From Betaproteobacteria bacterium (GTDB lineage: Bacteria > Pseudomonadota > Gammaproteobacteria > Burkholderiales > Burkholderiaceae_C): DNA of 64,000 bases. Below are positions 17,854 through 26,996 of this stretch, one piece after another. The number at the start of each line of letters is the position of its first letter. Position 1 is the stretch's first letter. The notes beneath the pieces were generated by a model. That model had not been told where the DNA came from and did not search any database. It worked only from the letters and a program-made list of their open reading frames with translations. The stretch is taken from the NCBI GenBank assembly GCA_013289985.1, contig JABCYW010000003.1, positions 1 to 64,000 of the forward strand, written 5' to 3'. The position numbers were made by a program, and so were the translations under genes.

Positions 17854-18770
17854 GGGCGGTCCTGCGGCGAGGCCTGCAGCGCGCGCATCATGGCGAGCGT
17901 GCACAGCGCGATGGTGAGGAACAGCACGGTGGCCGCGGCGGAGCCGTAGCCGACCTGCTGGAAGTCGATCAGTTGCTCGCGCACGAAGACCGACATGCTG
18001 CGCGTCGAGCGGCTGTTGGCCGTCATCACGTAGATCAGGTCGAACACGCGCAGTGCGTCGAGCAGCCGGAACACCACCGCGACCGCGATGCCCGGCGCGA
18101 TCAGCGGCAGCGTGATGCGGCGAAACACCGCCCACGCCGGCACGCCGTCGACGGCCGCCGCCTCGTAGCAGTCGCCCGGCACCGTCTGCAACGCCGCCAG
18201 GATCAGCAGCGCCATGAACGCCGTCGTCTTCCAGACGTCGACCGCCACGACCGACAGCAGCGACAGCACGGGATCGGCCGTCCAGGCGACCGGCTGGTGC
18301 AGCAGCCCGAGCGCGAGCAGGTAGTGGTTCACGACGCCGAACTGGTCGTGCAACATCCAGCCCCACATCTTGGCCGATACCACCGTCGGTATCGCCCAGG
18401 GCACCAGGACGCAGGCCCGCAGCGCCGTGCGCAGGCGCGACGGATGGTTCAGCAGCAGCGCCACGCCCAGGCCCAGCAGGGTTTCCAGCGAAACCGAGAC
18501 CGCGGCGAAGGCGAGCGTGTTGAACACCGCACCCCACCAGCCCGGGTCGAGCAGAAGCCCGTAGCGCCCGACGTAGTTGTCGAGCCCGACGAAGCGCGCC
18601 GCCGCGGGGTCGGACAGCTGCATGTCGGTCAGGCTGATCCAGATCGTGCGCAGCAGGGGCCAGCCCGCCACGGCCGCGAGCAGCGCCAGCAGCGGCGCCA
18701 GCATCCACATCGCGCGCCGCACGCGCAACGCGGCCAGGCCGCGCGGGCGCTGAGAATCGGTGCCTGCCAT
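17850..18770 (-). CDS. ABC sugar importer permease (MalF type)
   Basis: First inner-membrane permease of the importer, 306 residues with six predicted helices. The EAA loop is EAAAVDGVPAWAVFRRITL. N-terminal region MWMLAPLLALLAAVAGWPLL and the motif FVGLDNYV are characteristic. It starts 8 bases after the binding-protein stop and is coupled to the MalG-type gene. Confidence 0.94.
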   Translation of the reverse strand: MAGTDSQRPRGLAALRVRRAMWMLAPLLALLAAVAGWPLLRTIWISLTDMQLSDPAAARFVGLDNYVGRYGLLLDPGWWGAVFNTLAFAAVSVSLETLLGLGVALLLNHPSRLRTALRACVLVPWAIPTVVSAKMWGWMLHDQFGVVNHYLLALGLLHQPVAWTADPVLSLLSVVAVDVWKTTAFMALLILAALQTVPGDCYEAAAVDGVPAWAVFRRITLPLIAPGIAVAVVFRLLDALRVFDLIYVMTANSRSTRSMSVFVREQLIDFQQVGYGSAAATVLFLTIALCTLAMMRALQASPQDRP

Positions 18771-18778
18771 GACGCGCC

Positions 18779-20068
18779 TCAGTTCCACTTGCCGCCGCGG
18801 CTGACGCGGTCCAGCGTGGCCGACAGCTGCGCGAGCGCCTCCTCGGGCTTCGCGCGGCCGGAGAGCACATCGTGCGTGGTGTTCCAGAACTCGTTGCTGA
18901 CCTGGTTGTAGCGCGTGCCGGCGATCACGGTCGGGCGCGCGACCGCGTGCGTGAACACGCCGTACAGCTCGCCCATGAACGGGTTCGCCTTGACGACGTC
19001 GGGATCCTGGTACAGCGCCAGCAGGCTCGGGTTGAACGAGGCGGCGATGGCGCGCTGCTTCTGCACCGCCGCGCTCGTCATATACATCACCAGGTCGGCC
19101 GCGACGGCCGGATTGCGCGAATACTTCGACACCGCCAGCGATTCGCCGCCGAGCGTCGCCGCATGCGCGCCGCCGGGTGCGCGCGGCAGCACCGCCACGC
19201 CGACCTTGCCGCGGATGCCGCTCTGCGGCGCCTGCGCGAGCGACCAGGCGTACGACCAGTTGCGCATGAACACCGCATTGCCGGCCTGGAACACGCCGCG
19301 CGACTCCTCCTCGGCGTAGTTCAGGACGGCGGCCGGCGAGATGCCGCCCACCCAGCTCGCGGCAGTCCGCAACGCGCTGGCGGCCCGCGGGTTGTCGATC
19401 GAGATGCGCCCGTCGGACTCGACGATCGCCCCGCCGCCGAAGCTCGCGATCCACTCGACCGCGTCGCAGGTCAGGCCTTCGTAGGCGCGGCCCTGCCAGA
19501 CGTAGCCCCACATCTTGTCGTTGCCGGCGGCGCGCTCGGCGCCCTGGATGCGGCGCGCGTCGGCGCCCAGCTCGTCCCAGGTCGCAGGTACCCCAAGGCC
19601 GTATTTCGCCAGCAGGTCCTTGCGATAGAACAACAGCCCGCCGTTGATGAACCACGGCATCGCGACCAGCCGCCCGCCCTTGGCGTTGCTCGCCACGAAG
19701 TCGGTGAACATGCCGGCTTCGGCGCCGTGCGCATAGGGCTCGAGATCGACGAAATGCGAGCCCAGCAGGCCGGGCCAGACGACGTCGACCTGGAACACGT
19801 CGATCTTGTCCGAGCCCGAACTCAGCACTTGTTCGTACAGCGCCAGCCGCTCGCTCGAATCGTTGGGCGTGGCGACGACCTGGACCTGGTTGCCGGTCTG
19901 CGCCGCCCACGCGTCCGCGGATTCGCGGCAGAGCTCCAGCTCGCGGCCGACCGCCCCGCAGGAAATCTTGATCGACACGCCTCGCGCCGCGGCCGGAGCG
20001 GACACGAGGCCTCCCAGCACGGCGACGAGCAGCAGGCTGGCCGCGCATCGCTTGTTCCACATCTTCAT
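18779..20068 (-). CDS. periplasmic sugar-binding protein of the ABC importer
   Basis: Extracellular solute-binding protein family 1, 429 residues. The ATG at 20068 gives a signal peptide (MKMWNKRCAASLLLVAVLGG, ending near APAAARG). The mature start ISCGAVGRELELCRESADAW resembles ThuE/AglE-type trehalose, maltose or alpha-glucoside-binding proteins; DVFQVDVVWPGLLG and MPWFINGGLLFYRKDLL are typical. It is the first gene of the transport operon. The 129 bases to the upstream kinase stop must hold its promoter if it is not read through. Confidence 0.93.
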   Translation of the reverse strand: MKMWNKRCAASLLLVAVLGGLVSAPAAARGVSIKISCGAVGRELELCRESADAWAAQTGNQVQVVATPNDSSERLALYEQVLSSGSDKIDVFQVDVVWPGLLGSHFVDLEPYAHGAEAGMFTDFVASNAKGGRLVAMPWFINGGLLFYRKDLLAKYGLGVPATWDELGADARRIQGAERAAGNDKMWGYVWQGRAYEGLTCDAVEWIASFGGGAIVESDGRISIDNPRAASALRTAASWVGGISPAAVLNYAEEESRGVFQAGNAVFMRNWSYAWSLAQAPQSGIRGKVGVAVLPRAPGGAHAATLGGESLAVSKYSRNPAVAADLVMYMTSAAVQKQRAIAASFNPSLLALYQDPDVVKANPFMGELYGVFTHAVARPTVIAGTRYNQVSNEFWNTTHDVLSGRAKPEEALAQLSATLDRVSRGGKWN

Positions 20069-20197
20069 TGTTGTCTCCAGCGTCCCGCGCCGTTTGCGAG
20101 TGCGGCGCGTGCGCACAGGATCGGGACTTCGGAACGCATCAGACCGCGGCGGGATGAACCGAAGATTTCGAATGTTGCCGCAAAGCCGCGCACCGCC

Positions 20198-22846
20198 TCA
20201 CATGCTTGAAACAGGCAGTGCGCGCAGCCATGCGAGCAGTTGGGCGAGCGCGAACGGCTTTTGCAGGAATTGCGGGTCCGCGGCCTCGGCAGGAATCGTG
20301 CCCTGCGGCGTGGTGTCCAGCGCCAGCTCGGGCATCTCGCCCGACATCAGCAGCACCGGTAGCGCCGGCCAGCGCGCGCGGACGGTGCGCGCGAGCGCGA
20401 TGCCGCTGGCGCCCTGCCCGAGCCGGATGTCGCTGACCATGCCGTGCACCCCCAGGCCGCCGGCCAGCGCATCGAGGGCCACCTCGGCGCTCGGCGCCAC
20501 GTGGACGCACACGTCGAGCTGGCGCAACTGCTCGGCGAGCGTGGCGCGAAAGGGCTCGTCGTCCTCGACCAGCAGCACGACACGGCCGGGCAGCGGCTCG
20601 AGCGCGGTCATGGGCGCCGGCGCCAGTGCGGCCTGGCGCTGCAACACGGGAACGACCGGGAACCGCAACGCGACCCGCGTGCCCTGGCCGGGCTGGCTCT
20701 GGAGCGCGATCGTGCCGCCGCTCTGGCGCACGAAGCCGTAGACGATGGACAGGCCCAGCCCGCTGCCTTCGCCGATCGGGCGCGTCGAGAAGAAGGGTTC
20801 GAACGCCTTCGCGGCCTGTTCCTCCGTCATGCCGATGCCGGTGTCGGCGACGCTCAGCTCGACGTGCGCAGGCTCCGCGACCGTGTCCGCCGGCGCGGCG
20901 ACGAGCCGGGTGGCAATCGTCAGCGTGCCGCCTTGGGGCATCGCCGCCGCACTGTTCATCACCAGGTTCAGCAGCGCGTTCTCGAGCTGGCCGCGGTCGA
21001 CGTGGACGGGCGTCGCCCCGGCGGCGAGATCGAGTTCGAGGGCGACCGTCTCGCTCGCGCTGTATTCGATCAGGTCGCGCATCTCCTCGACCATCTCGTC
21101 GAGCGGCACGTCCTCGGCCTCCAGCGGCTGGCGGCGCGCAAACGCCAGCAGCCGGCGGGTGAGGCCCGCGGCGCTCGTGGCCGCGCGGCGCACGCGCTGC
21201 CATTGCACGCGCGCGCGGCCGTCCTCGTTGACCGTCGCCTCCAGCAGCGCGAGGTTGCCGAGGATCGTGCCGAGGTAGTTGTTGAAGTCGTGCGCGACGC
21301 CGCCGGTGAGCTGGCCCAGCACCTCCAGCTTCTGGGCCTGCTGCAGCTGGCTCTCGATCGCGCGCCGCGCGCTGAGGTCGGTCACGAGCGTCACGGTGCC
21401 GCCGCCGGGCATCGGGCAGCTGCGCAGGTCGAGCACCTGGCCGTCCGCCCCCTGCAGCTCGAGGTGGTCGGCCTGCACCCAGGCGAGCGGCGGCAGCTGG
21501 TCCAGCCCCTGGTGGCGCTGGCGATCCCGGCCGCTCCAGGTGGTGCCGGCCGGAAACGCAGCGAGCAGCGCCGCGGGCGTCGATCCGGCGCTGGGCGTCA
21601 CGCCCTGGCGACCGAGCATCTCCACCAGCCGGGCGTTCCACAGCAGCAGGCGGCCGTCGCGGCCGAACACGGCCAGGCCGTCGGTCAGGTTGTCGTGCAC
21701 GGCCTCCAGCAGCTCGCGCTGCGCGTGCAGGTCGCGCACCAGCTGCTGCTTGGCCAGCAGGTTGTCGCGGAACACCTCGAAGCTGCGCGCGAGCTCGCCG
21801 AGTTCGTCCGGCCGCGTCGTCGCCGGCGTGGCCTGCGCGGTGTCGCCGAGCGCCAGGCGCGACATGACGTGCGTGATGGTCTCGATCTCGCCGACGAGCC
21901 GGCGAACGTAGCGCGTCGCGCCCAGGCCGATGAGCACGCACAGGCCCGTCAACGCGAGCATCAGCACCTCGCCGGTACGGGCCGCGGCGCGCACGCGCTC
22001 GCTGCGGTCGGCCGCGGCCAGGCGCAGCTGGGCGACGTAGCGCGAGGTCTCCTCGCCCAGGTCGTCCGCGTTGGCGCGCGTGAGCGTGACGAGATAGTCG
22101 ATCTGCGCATCGAGGTTGATCAGGCCCTGGCGGCACGCGAGGACCGAGTCGGCGCCCTCGGTGAGCGCCACCAGTTCGCGCGACTGCTCGGCCGGCAGCG
22201 TCGCGAGCGCCGCGCGCCGGCGCGCCGAGATGAGCAAGGCCTCGGCGTCGGCCTCGAGGCGGCCGATGGTGGCCGGATCCGTGACGGCCGCCCCCAGCAC
22301 CAGCGTCGACCACAGGCTGGAGATGCGCGGGTCGACCGCCCTGGCGTCCGGACGCGCGGCGTGCAGCGCCTGGCCCAGGTGATCGAGGCGCACGAGCTCG
22401 CCGTCGAGCTGCGCCTGCAAGCGCAGCTTCTGCCTCGACAGCTCGATCAGCGCCGGCAGGTGCTGGTGCACGCTTTCCTGCAGCCGGTCGATCACGTGCT
22501 GCAGTTGCGGCGTCGGCTCGCGCAGGTCGCGCGAGCCCTGGCCGATCTGCGCCAGCAACGCCTCGACGCTGTGGCGGTGGGCGTCGAGCTCGGAATGCGA
22601 CAGCGAATCGCCCAGCTTGGGCGCCGTGCTCGCGAGCTGCGCCGCTCGCTCCGAGAGCTCGAGCGCGTGCGAGATCCGCGGCAGCAGGTCTTCCTCGACG
22701 CCGGCGAGCGCGCCCTGCATCCGGCGCAGGCCGACCCAGCCCAGCGCCGTCAGCAGCACGGCGGCGCCCAGCAGCAGCAGGAAGGCCGCGAGCAGGCGCG
22801 TGCGCACCCGGCCGAGCACGCGGATTTCGCGCCCGTTGGTGGTCAA
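20198..22846 (-). CDS. hybrid sensor histidine kinase
   Basis: Membrane kinase of about 882 residues. Two helices (about 17-40 and 293-312) flank a mainly helical periplasmic domain; then come a HAMP linker, a PAS domain (about 383-490), HisKA with His519 in GGVAHDFNNYLG, a HATPase domain (NALLNLVMNSAAAMPQGG, GSGLGLSIVYGFV) and a C-terminal receiver (LLVEDDEPFRATL, acceptor Asp in MVSDIRLG). I place the start at a TTG (22846) that overlaps the response regulator stop (TTGA); a GTG at 22819 is the alternative. No Hpt domain is present or encoded nearby. Confidence 0.9.
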   Translation of the reverse strand: MTTNGREIRVLGRVRTRLLAAFLLLLGAAVLLTALGWVGLRRMQGALAGVEEDLLPRISHALELSERAAQLASTAPKLGDSLSHSELDAHRHSVEALLAQIGQGSRDLREPTPQLQHVIDRLQESVHQHLPALIELSRQKLRLQAQLDGELVRLDHLGQALHAARPDARAVDPRISSLWSTLVLGAAVTDPATIGRLEADAEALLISARRRAALATLPAEQSRELVALTEGADSVLACRQGLINLDAQIDYLVTLTRANADDLGEETSRYVAQLRLAAADRSERVRAAARTGEVLMLALTGLCVLIGLGATRYVRRLVGEIETITHVMSRLALGDTAQATPATTRPDELGELARSFEVFRDNLLAKQQLVRDLHAQRELLEAVHDNLTDGLAVFGRDGRLLLWNARLVEMLGRQGVTPSAGSTPAALLAAFPAGTTWSGRDRQRHQGLDQLPPLAWVQADHLELQGADGQVLDLRSCPMPGGGTVTLVTDLSARRAIESQLQQAQKLEVLGQLTGGVAHDFNNYLGTILGNLALLEATVNEDGRARVQWQRVRRAATSAAGLTRRLLAFARRQPLEAEDVPLDEMVEEMRDLIEYSASETVALELDLAAGATPVHVDRGQLENALLNLVMNSAAAMPQGGTLTIATRLVAAPADTVAEPAHVELSVADTGIGMTEEQAAKAFEPFFSTRPIGEGSGLGLSIVYGFVRQSGGTIALQSQPGQGTRVALRFPVVPVLQRQAALAPAPMTALEPLPGRVVLLVEDDEPFRATLAEQLRQLDVCVHVAPSAEVALDALAGGLGVHGMVSDIRLGQGASGIALARTVRARWPALPVLLMSGEMPELALDTTPQGTIPAEAADPQFLQKPFALAQLLAWLRALPVSSM

Positions 22847-23583
22847 GGCCGTGTCACGTCGGCCGAGAACAGGTAGCCCATCCCGCGCTCGGTGCAGATG
22901 TAGGACGGGTGCTTCGGGTTGGGCTCGATCTTGCGACGCAGGCGCAGGATCAGCACGTCGATCGTGCGGTCGAAGACTTCGGTGTCGAGGCTGCGCGTCT
23001 GCTCCAGCAACTGGTCGCGCGTCCAGATCCGGCGCGGCTGGCGCACGAAGGCCTCGAGCAGGCGGAATTCGGCCTGGGTCAACGCGCACAGGCTCCCGTC
23101 GCCCCGGTGCAGTTCGCGCTCGGTGAGGTCCAGCGTCCAGTCGCCGAATTGCAGCCGCTCGTTGCCGGCCGCCGCGCGCGCCGGCACCGCCAACGCGACC
23201 TGCGGCGCCATGTCGTAGCGGCGCAGGACCGCGCGCACGCGGGCGATCAGCTCGCGCGAGCTGAACGGCTTGATCAGGAAATCATCGGCGGCGAGCTCGA
23301 GCAGCAGCACGCGGTCGGTCTCGTCGCTGCTGCCGCTGATCATGATGATCGGGATCAGCGAGTTCTGGCGCATCTGGCGGGCCAGCGTCAGGCCGTCCTC
23401 GGCCTTGAGCCGCAGGTCGAGCAGCATCAGCGCATAGCTGCGGCTCGCCATGGCCCGGCGCGCGTCGTCGCCGCAACCCGCCCCGTCGGCCTCGAAGCCG
23501 GCACGCCGCAACACGTCCTGCAGGAGCGCCACCATGTCAGGCTCGTCATCGACCACCAGCACGTGCGGCCGGCTCGTCTCCAT
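22843..23583 (-). CDS. OmpR/TorR-family response regulator
   Basis: DNA-binding response regulator of 246 residues. The receiver has VVDDEPDMVALLQD, acceptor Asp in LMLLDLRLKAEDG and Lys in DDFLIKPFSSRELIARV. The winged helix has LTQAEFRLLEAFV, TRDQLLEQTRS and DRTIDVLILRLRRKIEPNP. The ATG at 23583 opens directly onto the receiver. It pairs with the kinase whose start overlaps its stop. A repeat at 23663-23705 upstream is a candidate autoregulatory site. The adjacent sugar operon is its likely target (inference). Confidence 0.95.
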   Translation of the reverse strand: METSRPHVLVVDDEPDMVALLQDVLRRAGFEADGAGCGDDARRAMASRSYALMLLDLRLKAEDGLTLARQMRQNSLIPIIMISGSSDETDRVLLLELAADDFLIKPFSSRELIARVRAVLRRYDMAPQVALAVPARAAAGNERLQFGDWTLDLTERELHRGDGSLCALTQAEFRLLEAFVRQPRRIWTRDQLLEQTRSLDTEVFDRTIDVLILRLRRKIEPNPKHPSYICTERGMGYLFSADVTRP

Positions 23584-23662
23584 AGCTTCCACTGACTTGT
23601 CTCCAGTGTTCTTCAGGTCGCTGCCGCGCAGACGCCCGGCCCCTCGTCGGGGGCACCGAAGA

Positions 23663-23705
23663 GTTGAACATGGCACATCCGGGCCCATGTTTCAACTATT
23701 TCAAC
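23663..23705. promoter_or_regulatory. inverted and direct repeats upstream of the response regulator
   Basis: The 234-base gap between the methyltransferase stop (23818) and the response regulator start (23583) holds GTTGAACATGG (23663-23673) facing CCATGTTTCAAC (23685-23696). It also has two direct TTTCAAC units 9 bases apart (23690 and 23699). OmpR-family regulators usually bind direct repeats, so this is a plausible phospho-regulator site. A related TTGAAA repeat lies ahead of the TonB-dependent receptor. The rest of the gap shows nothing recognisable. Confidence 0.45.
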
Positions 23706-23817
23706 CGCGACTCGCGCGCGGGCGAGGCAGGGTTCGTACGGAGACGGGAGGTCGGCAGGGGCCGACAGGCCACCGACGCCGTCGCGACGCGCCTTCGCCG
23801 CTGGTCGTGCCCGGAAC

Positions 23818-24537
23818 CTACGGGCGCGTCGCGACCAGGTTGATCAGCGTCTCCTCGCGCACGGCCGGCGGCTTGATGCGCAGCACGCGCTCCACGAGGC
23901 CCAGGTCCTCGCGGCTCCACCAGAGGAACGGGTGGGACACCTGCGCGTCGGGCACGGCGAAGCCCGCGGCGCGCACCAGCGCGAGGTACTCCGGCGCGGT
24001 CTTCTGCACCTCCATCGGATGGCGGAACAGCAGCCGGATGACCCACGAGTGGATGTAGCGCCGCGTGGACTCCGCGAACAGCAGCTTGCCGCCCGGCCGG
24101 AGCACGCGGAAGAACTCGGCGATCGCGCGGTCCTGGTCGACGAGGTGGTGGAAGGTCTGGTGGCAGAACACCAGGTCCACGCTCGCGTCGGGCAGCGGCA
24201 GCGCGGCGCTGCTGGCCTGGACGACCTGCGCCGGCTGGCCCGCGGCGGTGCGAACCCGGGCCGCCTCGCGCGTGGCGGCCTCCACCATCTTGGGCGCGAT
24301 GTCGAAGCCGACGAGGCGCTCGGGCCTGAAGCGCTCGTTGAGCTTGCGCAGCGAGCCGCCCCAGCCGCAGCCCACGTCGATCACGACGGGGTGCGCGGTG
24401 CGCAGCGATGGATCCAGCCGGTCGAGATCGCGCAGCGCGACCTCCAGCACGTGGACGTCCCAGGTGCGTGTCTGCAAGAACCAGTCGCCGAACTCGGTCT
24501 CGGGGATGTAGTCGGGCAAGGGCCGGGCTTGGGACAT
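23818..24537 (-). CDS. SAM-dependent methyltransferase, last gene of the aryl polyene cluster
   Basis: Class I methyltransferase of 239 residues. The SAM-binding motif I is VIDVGCGWGGSLRKL, with acidic motif II in LVGFDIAPKMV, and DLVFCHQTFHHLVDQ and LRPGGKLLFAES downstream. Methyltransferases in aryl polyene clusters methylate the aryl head group; that role is inferred from position, 6 bases after the phosphopantetheinyl transferase. The receiving atom cannot be predicted. Confidence 0.85.
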   Translation of the reverse strand: MSQARPLPDYIPETEFGDWFLQTRTWDVHVLEVALRDLDRLDPSLRTAHPVVIDVGCGWGGSLRKLNERFRPERLVGFDIAPKMVEAATREAARVRTAAGQPAQVVQASSAALPLPDASVDLVFCHQTFHHLVDQDRAIAEFFRVLRPGGKLLFAESTRRYIHSWVIRLLFRHPMEVQKTAPEYLALVRAAGFAVPDAQVSHPFLWWSREDLGLVERVLRIKPPAVREETLINLVATRP

Positions 24538-24543
24538 GCGTGT

Positions 24544-25242
24544 TCAGTTCGAAGGATGACTGCGGTGGACGTGCCAGGACAGGCCGGCGGCGGCAGGCAT
24601 GTCGCATTCGGCCTCCGCCAGCGCCCGCGCGTCGGCGCCGCACAGCGCCAGGTGGACCGGCGCGGACGTCCACGTGCGCACGTTCGCCTCGGCGTCGCCA
24701 GGAGCGCACGCACGGGCGGAGAGGCGGCGGAAGTCCCAAGCTGCCGACCCGGGCGGCCCGGCCTTGAACCAGGCCTCCTTGACCGTCCAGCGGGTCAGCA
24801 GCGCGGCCTCCCGCCCGGACGGGGCCAGCCGTTGCCAGGCGGCGAATTCGGCGGCCGACAACATCAGCGCGGCCCGCTCCGCCGGCTCGCCGCGCGGCGG
24901 ACGATCGCATTCGACGTCGACGCCCACCGGCGCGTCGGACACCGCCGCGGCGACCCAGTCGAGGCGATGCGACAGGCTCACGTGGATCGCGCCGGTCGCG
25001 TGCCCAGGAGAGCGCGCCACGGGCGCGACGCCGGCGTGTGCCGAGACGTCCCAGTCGGATGCCGGGACACCCGTCGCGGCCTGCAGCAGCTCGCGCAACA
25101 GCGCGCGGCTCGCGGCGAACGCGCGGCGTGCATGAGGCTGCAGGCCCTCCCAGCGCTTGCGTTCGTCGTCGCCGAACCAGCCGGGCACGGCCGCATCGCC
25201 GGGCGGCGCGTCGGGGATCCGGGCGACGGCGACTCGCAGCAC
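24544..25242 (-). CDS. 4'-phosphopantetheinyl transferase (Sfp type)
   Basis: Transfers the phosphopantetheine arm of CoA to acyl carrier proteins. It has 232 residues with the two family motifs VGVDVECDRP (magnesium-binding Asp/Glu) and WTVKEAWFK. Substrate-fold sequence IHVSLSHR lies ahead of them. It probably activates the two ACPs of this cluster (40548-41074). It begins 3 bases after the stop of the small secreted protein. Confidence 0.92.
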   Translation of the reverse strand: MLRVAVARIPDAPPGDAAVPGWFGDDERKRWEGLQPHARRAFAASRALLRELLQAATGVPASDWDVSAHAGVAPVARSPGHATGAIHVSLSHRLDWVAAAVSDAPVGVDVECDRPPRGEPAERAALMLSAAEFAAWQRLAPSGREAALLTRWTVKEAWFKAGPPGSAAWDFRRLSARACAPGDAEANVRTWTSAPVHLALCGADARALAEAECDMPAAAGLSWHVHRSHPSN

Positions 25243-25245
25243 GGC

Positions 25246-25683
25246 TTACTTGCCGACGGTGGCGTAGGTGCCCTTCAGCGCGATGCCGGCCAGGAAGGCG
25301 CCGTCGGAGCACTGGATGTCGGTGGGGCTGCTGAACGGCACCTTCTCGCTGTAGCTGGTGATCTCGATCACCGCGTTGGCGCCTTCGCGCTTGGCCTTGT
25401 CCTGCAGCTTGATCAGCGCGGACAGCGCGTTCCAGCGGCAGGCCGCCTCGGCCGACTTGTTGAAGGCGTTGGTCTTGGCGTTGGAGGTGTCCTCGCCGAA
25501 CTTCTTGACGACCTTGGGCGTGGGCGAGCCGGCCAGGTAGAACTTGACCGTGCCGTCCAGCTTGCCCGAGGCCTCGGGCATGTCCAGCACGCTCTGCAAC
25601 GTGACGGTGACCGGCGTGTTGCGCGCGTAGGCCGGGACGGCCGCGGCGAGAGCCAGCAGCGAGACGATGAGGAGCTTGTTCAT
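25246..25683 (-). CDS. small periplasmic protein of aryl polyene clusters, function unknown
   Basis: Protein of 145 residues with a signal peptide (MNKLLIVSLLALAAAVPAYA). The mature part contains GKLDGTVKFYLAG, two Cys (ACRWN and IQCSDG, about 110 and 151 before cleavage) that may form a disulfide, and AKREGANAVIEITSY. The last segment resembles small periplasmic or heavy-metal-binding-like folds. I recall similar genes in aryl polyene clusters carrying misleading excinuclease names, but I assign no function. It lies 86 bases after the ketosynthase stop. Confidence 0.75.
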   Translation of the reverse strand: MNKLLIVSLLALAAAVPAYARNTPVTVTLQSVLDMPEASGKLDGTVKFYLAGSPTPKVVKKFGEDTSNAKTNAFNKSAEAACRWNALSALIKLQDKAKREGANAVIEITSYSEKVPFSSPTDIQCSDGAFLAGIALKGTYATVGK

Positions 25684-25769
25684 GGAAAAGGGCCCTTTCA
25701 GGTTGTCGACGAATTCAGTTGATTGTCATGCAGCGCCGGCGGCGAGACGATCCCCATGCCGGCCCTGCT

Positions 25770-26996
25770 TCAGCTCCAGCGCCGGAAGATCAACGAGGTG
25801 TTGATCCCGCCGAACGCGAAGTTGTTGCTCATCACGATGTCGGTCTCGATCAGCCGGCCGCCGCCCGTGATGTAGTCGAGCGCGCCGCAGCGCGGATCGA
25901 CCTCCTCGAGGTTGAGCGTGGGCGCGAACCAGCCCTCGCGCATCATCTCGATGGTCATCCAGGCCTCCAGCGCGCCGCAGGCGCCCAGCGTGTGGCCCAT
26001 GTAGCTCTTGAGCGAGCTGATCGGCATGCGCGGGCCCAGCACCTCGCTGGTGGCCAGCGATTCGGCCATGTCGCCCTGCTCCGTGGCGGTGCCGTGGGCG
26101 TTGACGTAGCCCACCGAGTCGGGCGTGATGCGCGCGTCGACCAGCGCCATGCGCATCGCCTGCGCCATCGTGGCCGCGTTCGGGTGGGTGACGTGCGTGC
26201 CGTCGGAGTTGGTGCCCCAGCCCAGCAGCTCGGCGTGGATGCGGGCGCCGCGCGCCAGCGCGTGCTCCAGCTCCTCCAGCACCAACGTGCCGGCGCCCTC
26301 GCCCAGCACCAGGCCGTCGCGCCTCGCATCGAACGGCCGCGGCGTGAGCTGCGGCGTGTCGTTGCGCGTGCTGGTGGCGAACAGCGTGTCGAACACCGCG
26401 GCCTCGGTGGCGTCGAGCTCCTCCGCGCCGCCGGCCAGCATGGCCAACTGGCGGCCGCTCTGGATCGCCTCGAACGCGTAGCCGATGCCCTGGCTGCCCG
26501 AGGTGCAGGCGCTGGACGTGGTGACGATGCGGCCGGTGAGGCCGAAGAACACGCCGATGTTGACGGCCGCCGTGTGCGACATCATCTTGATGTACGTGTT
26601 GGCCGTGATGCCCTCGGTGGACTTCTCGTGCATCATGCGGCCGAAGTCGCCCAGCGCCTGCGGCGTGCCCGACGACGAACCGTACGACACGCCCATGCGC
26701 CCGCTGGTGACCAGCGGGTCGCCCAGCAGGCCCGCGTCGGCGAGCGCCAGTTCGCTGGCGCGCGTGGCCATGATCGCCACGCGGCCCATGCTGCGCATCG
26801 ACTTGCGGTTGTAGTGCGACGGCAGCTCGAAGGCCTTGGCGGGCACGCCCAGCCGCGTGTTCAGGCCGTCGTACTGCGCCCAGTCCTCCATGACCTGCAC
26901 GGCGTTGCGGCCGCCGCGCAGCGCGGCGAGCACGGTGGGCCAGTCGTGGCCCAGGGGGCTGATGGCGCCGAAGCCGGTGACGACGACGCGCTTCAT
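25770..26996 (-). CDS. beta-ketoacyl-ACP synthase (ApeO-like, FabF-type)
   Basis: Chain-elongating ketosynthase of the type II aryl polyene system, 408 residues. The catalytic Cys is in TTSSACTSGSQG and the two His in VNAHGTATEQGD and YMGHTLGACGALE; the C-terminal NNFAFGGINTSL is typical. By analogy with characterised aryl polyene systems it would pair with the chain-length factor at 41866-42627. Its ATG overlaps the ketoreductase stop (ATGA). Confidence 0.93.
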   Translation of the reverse strand: MKRVVVTGFGAISPLGHDWPTVLAALRGGRNAVQVMEDWAQYDGLNTRLGVPAKAFELPSHYNRKSMRSMGRVAIMATRASELALADAGLLGDPLVTSGRMGVSYGSSSGTPQALGDFGRMMHEKSTEGITANTYIKMMSHTAAVNIGVFFGLTGRIVTTSSACTSGSQGIGYAFEAIQSGRQLAMLAGGAEELDATEAAVFDTLFATSTRNDTPQLTPRPFDARRDGLVLGEGAGTLVLEELEHALARGARIHAELLGWGTNSDGTHVTHPNAATMAQAMRMALVDARITPDSVGYVNAHGTATEQGDMAESLATSEVLGPRMPISSLKSYMGHTLGACGALEAWMTIEMMREGWFAPTLNLEEVDPRCGALDYITGGGRLIETDIVMSNNFAFGGINTSLIFRRWS

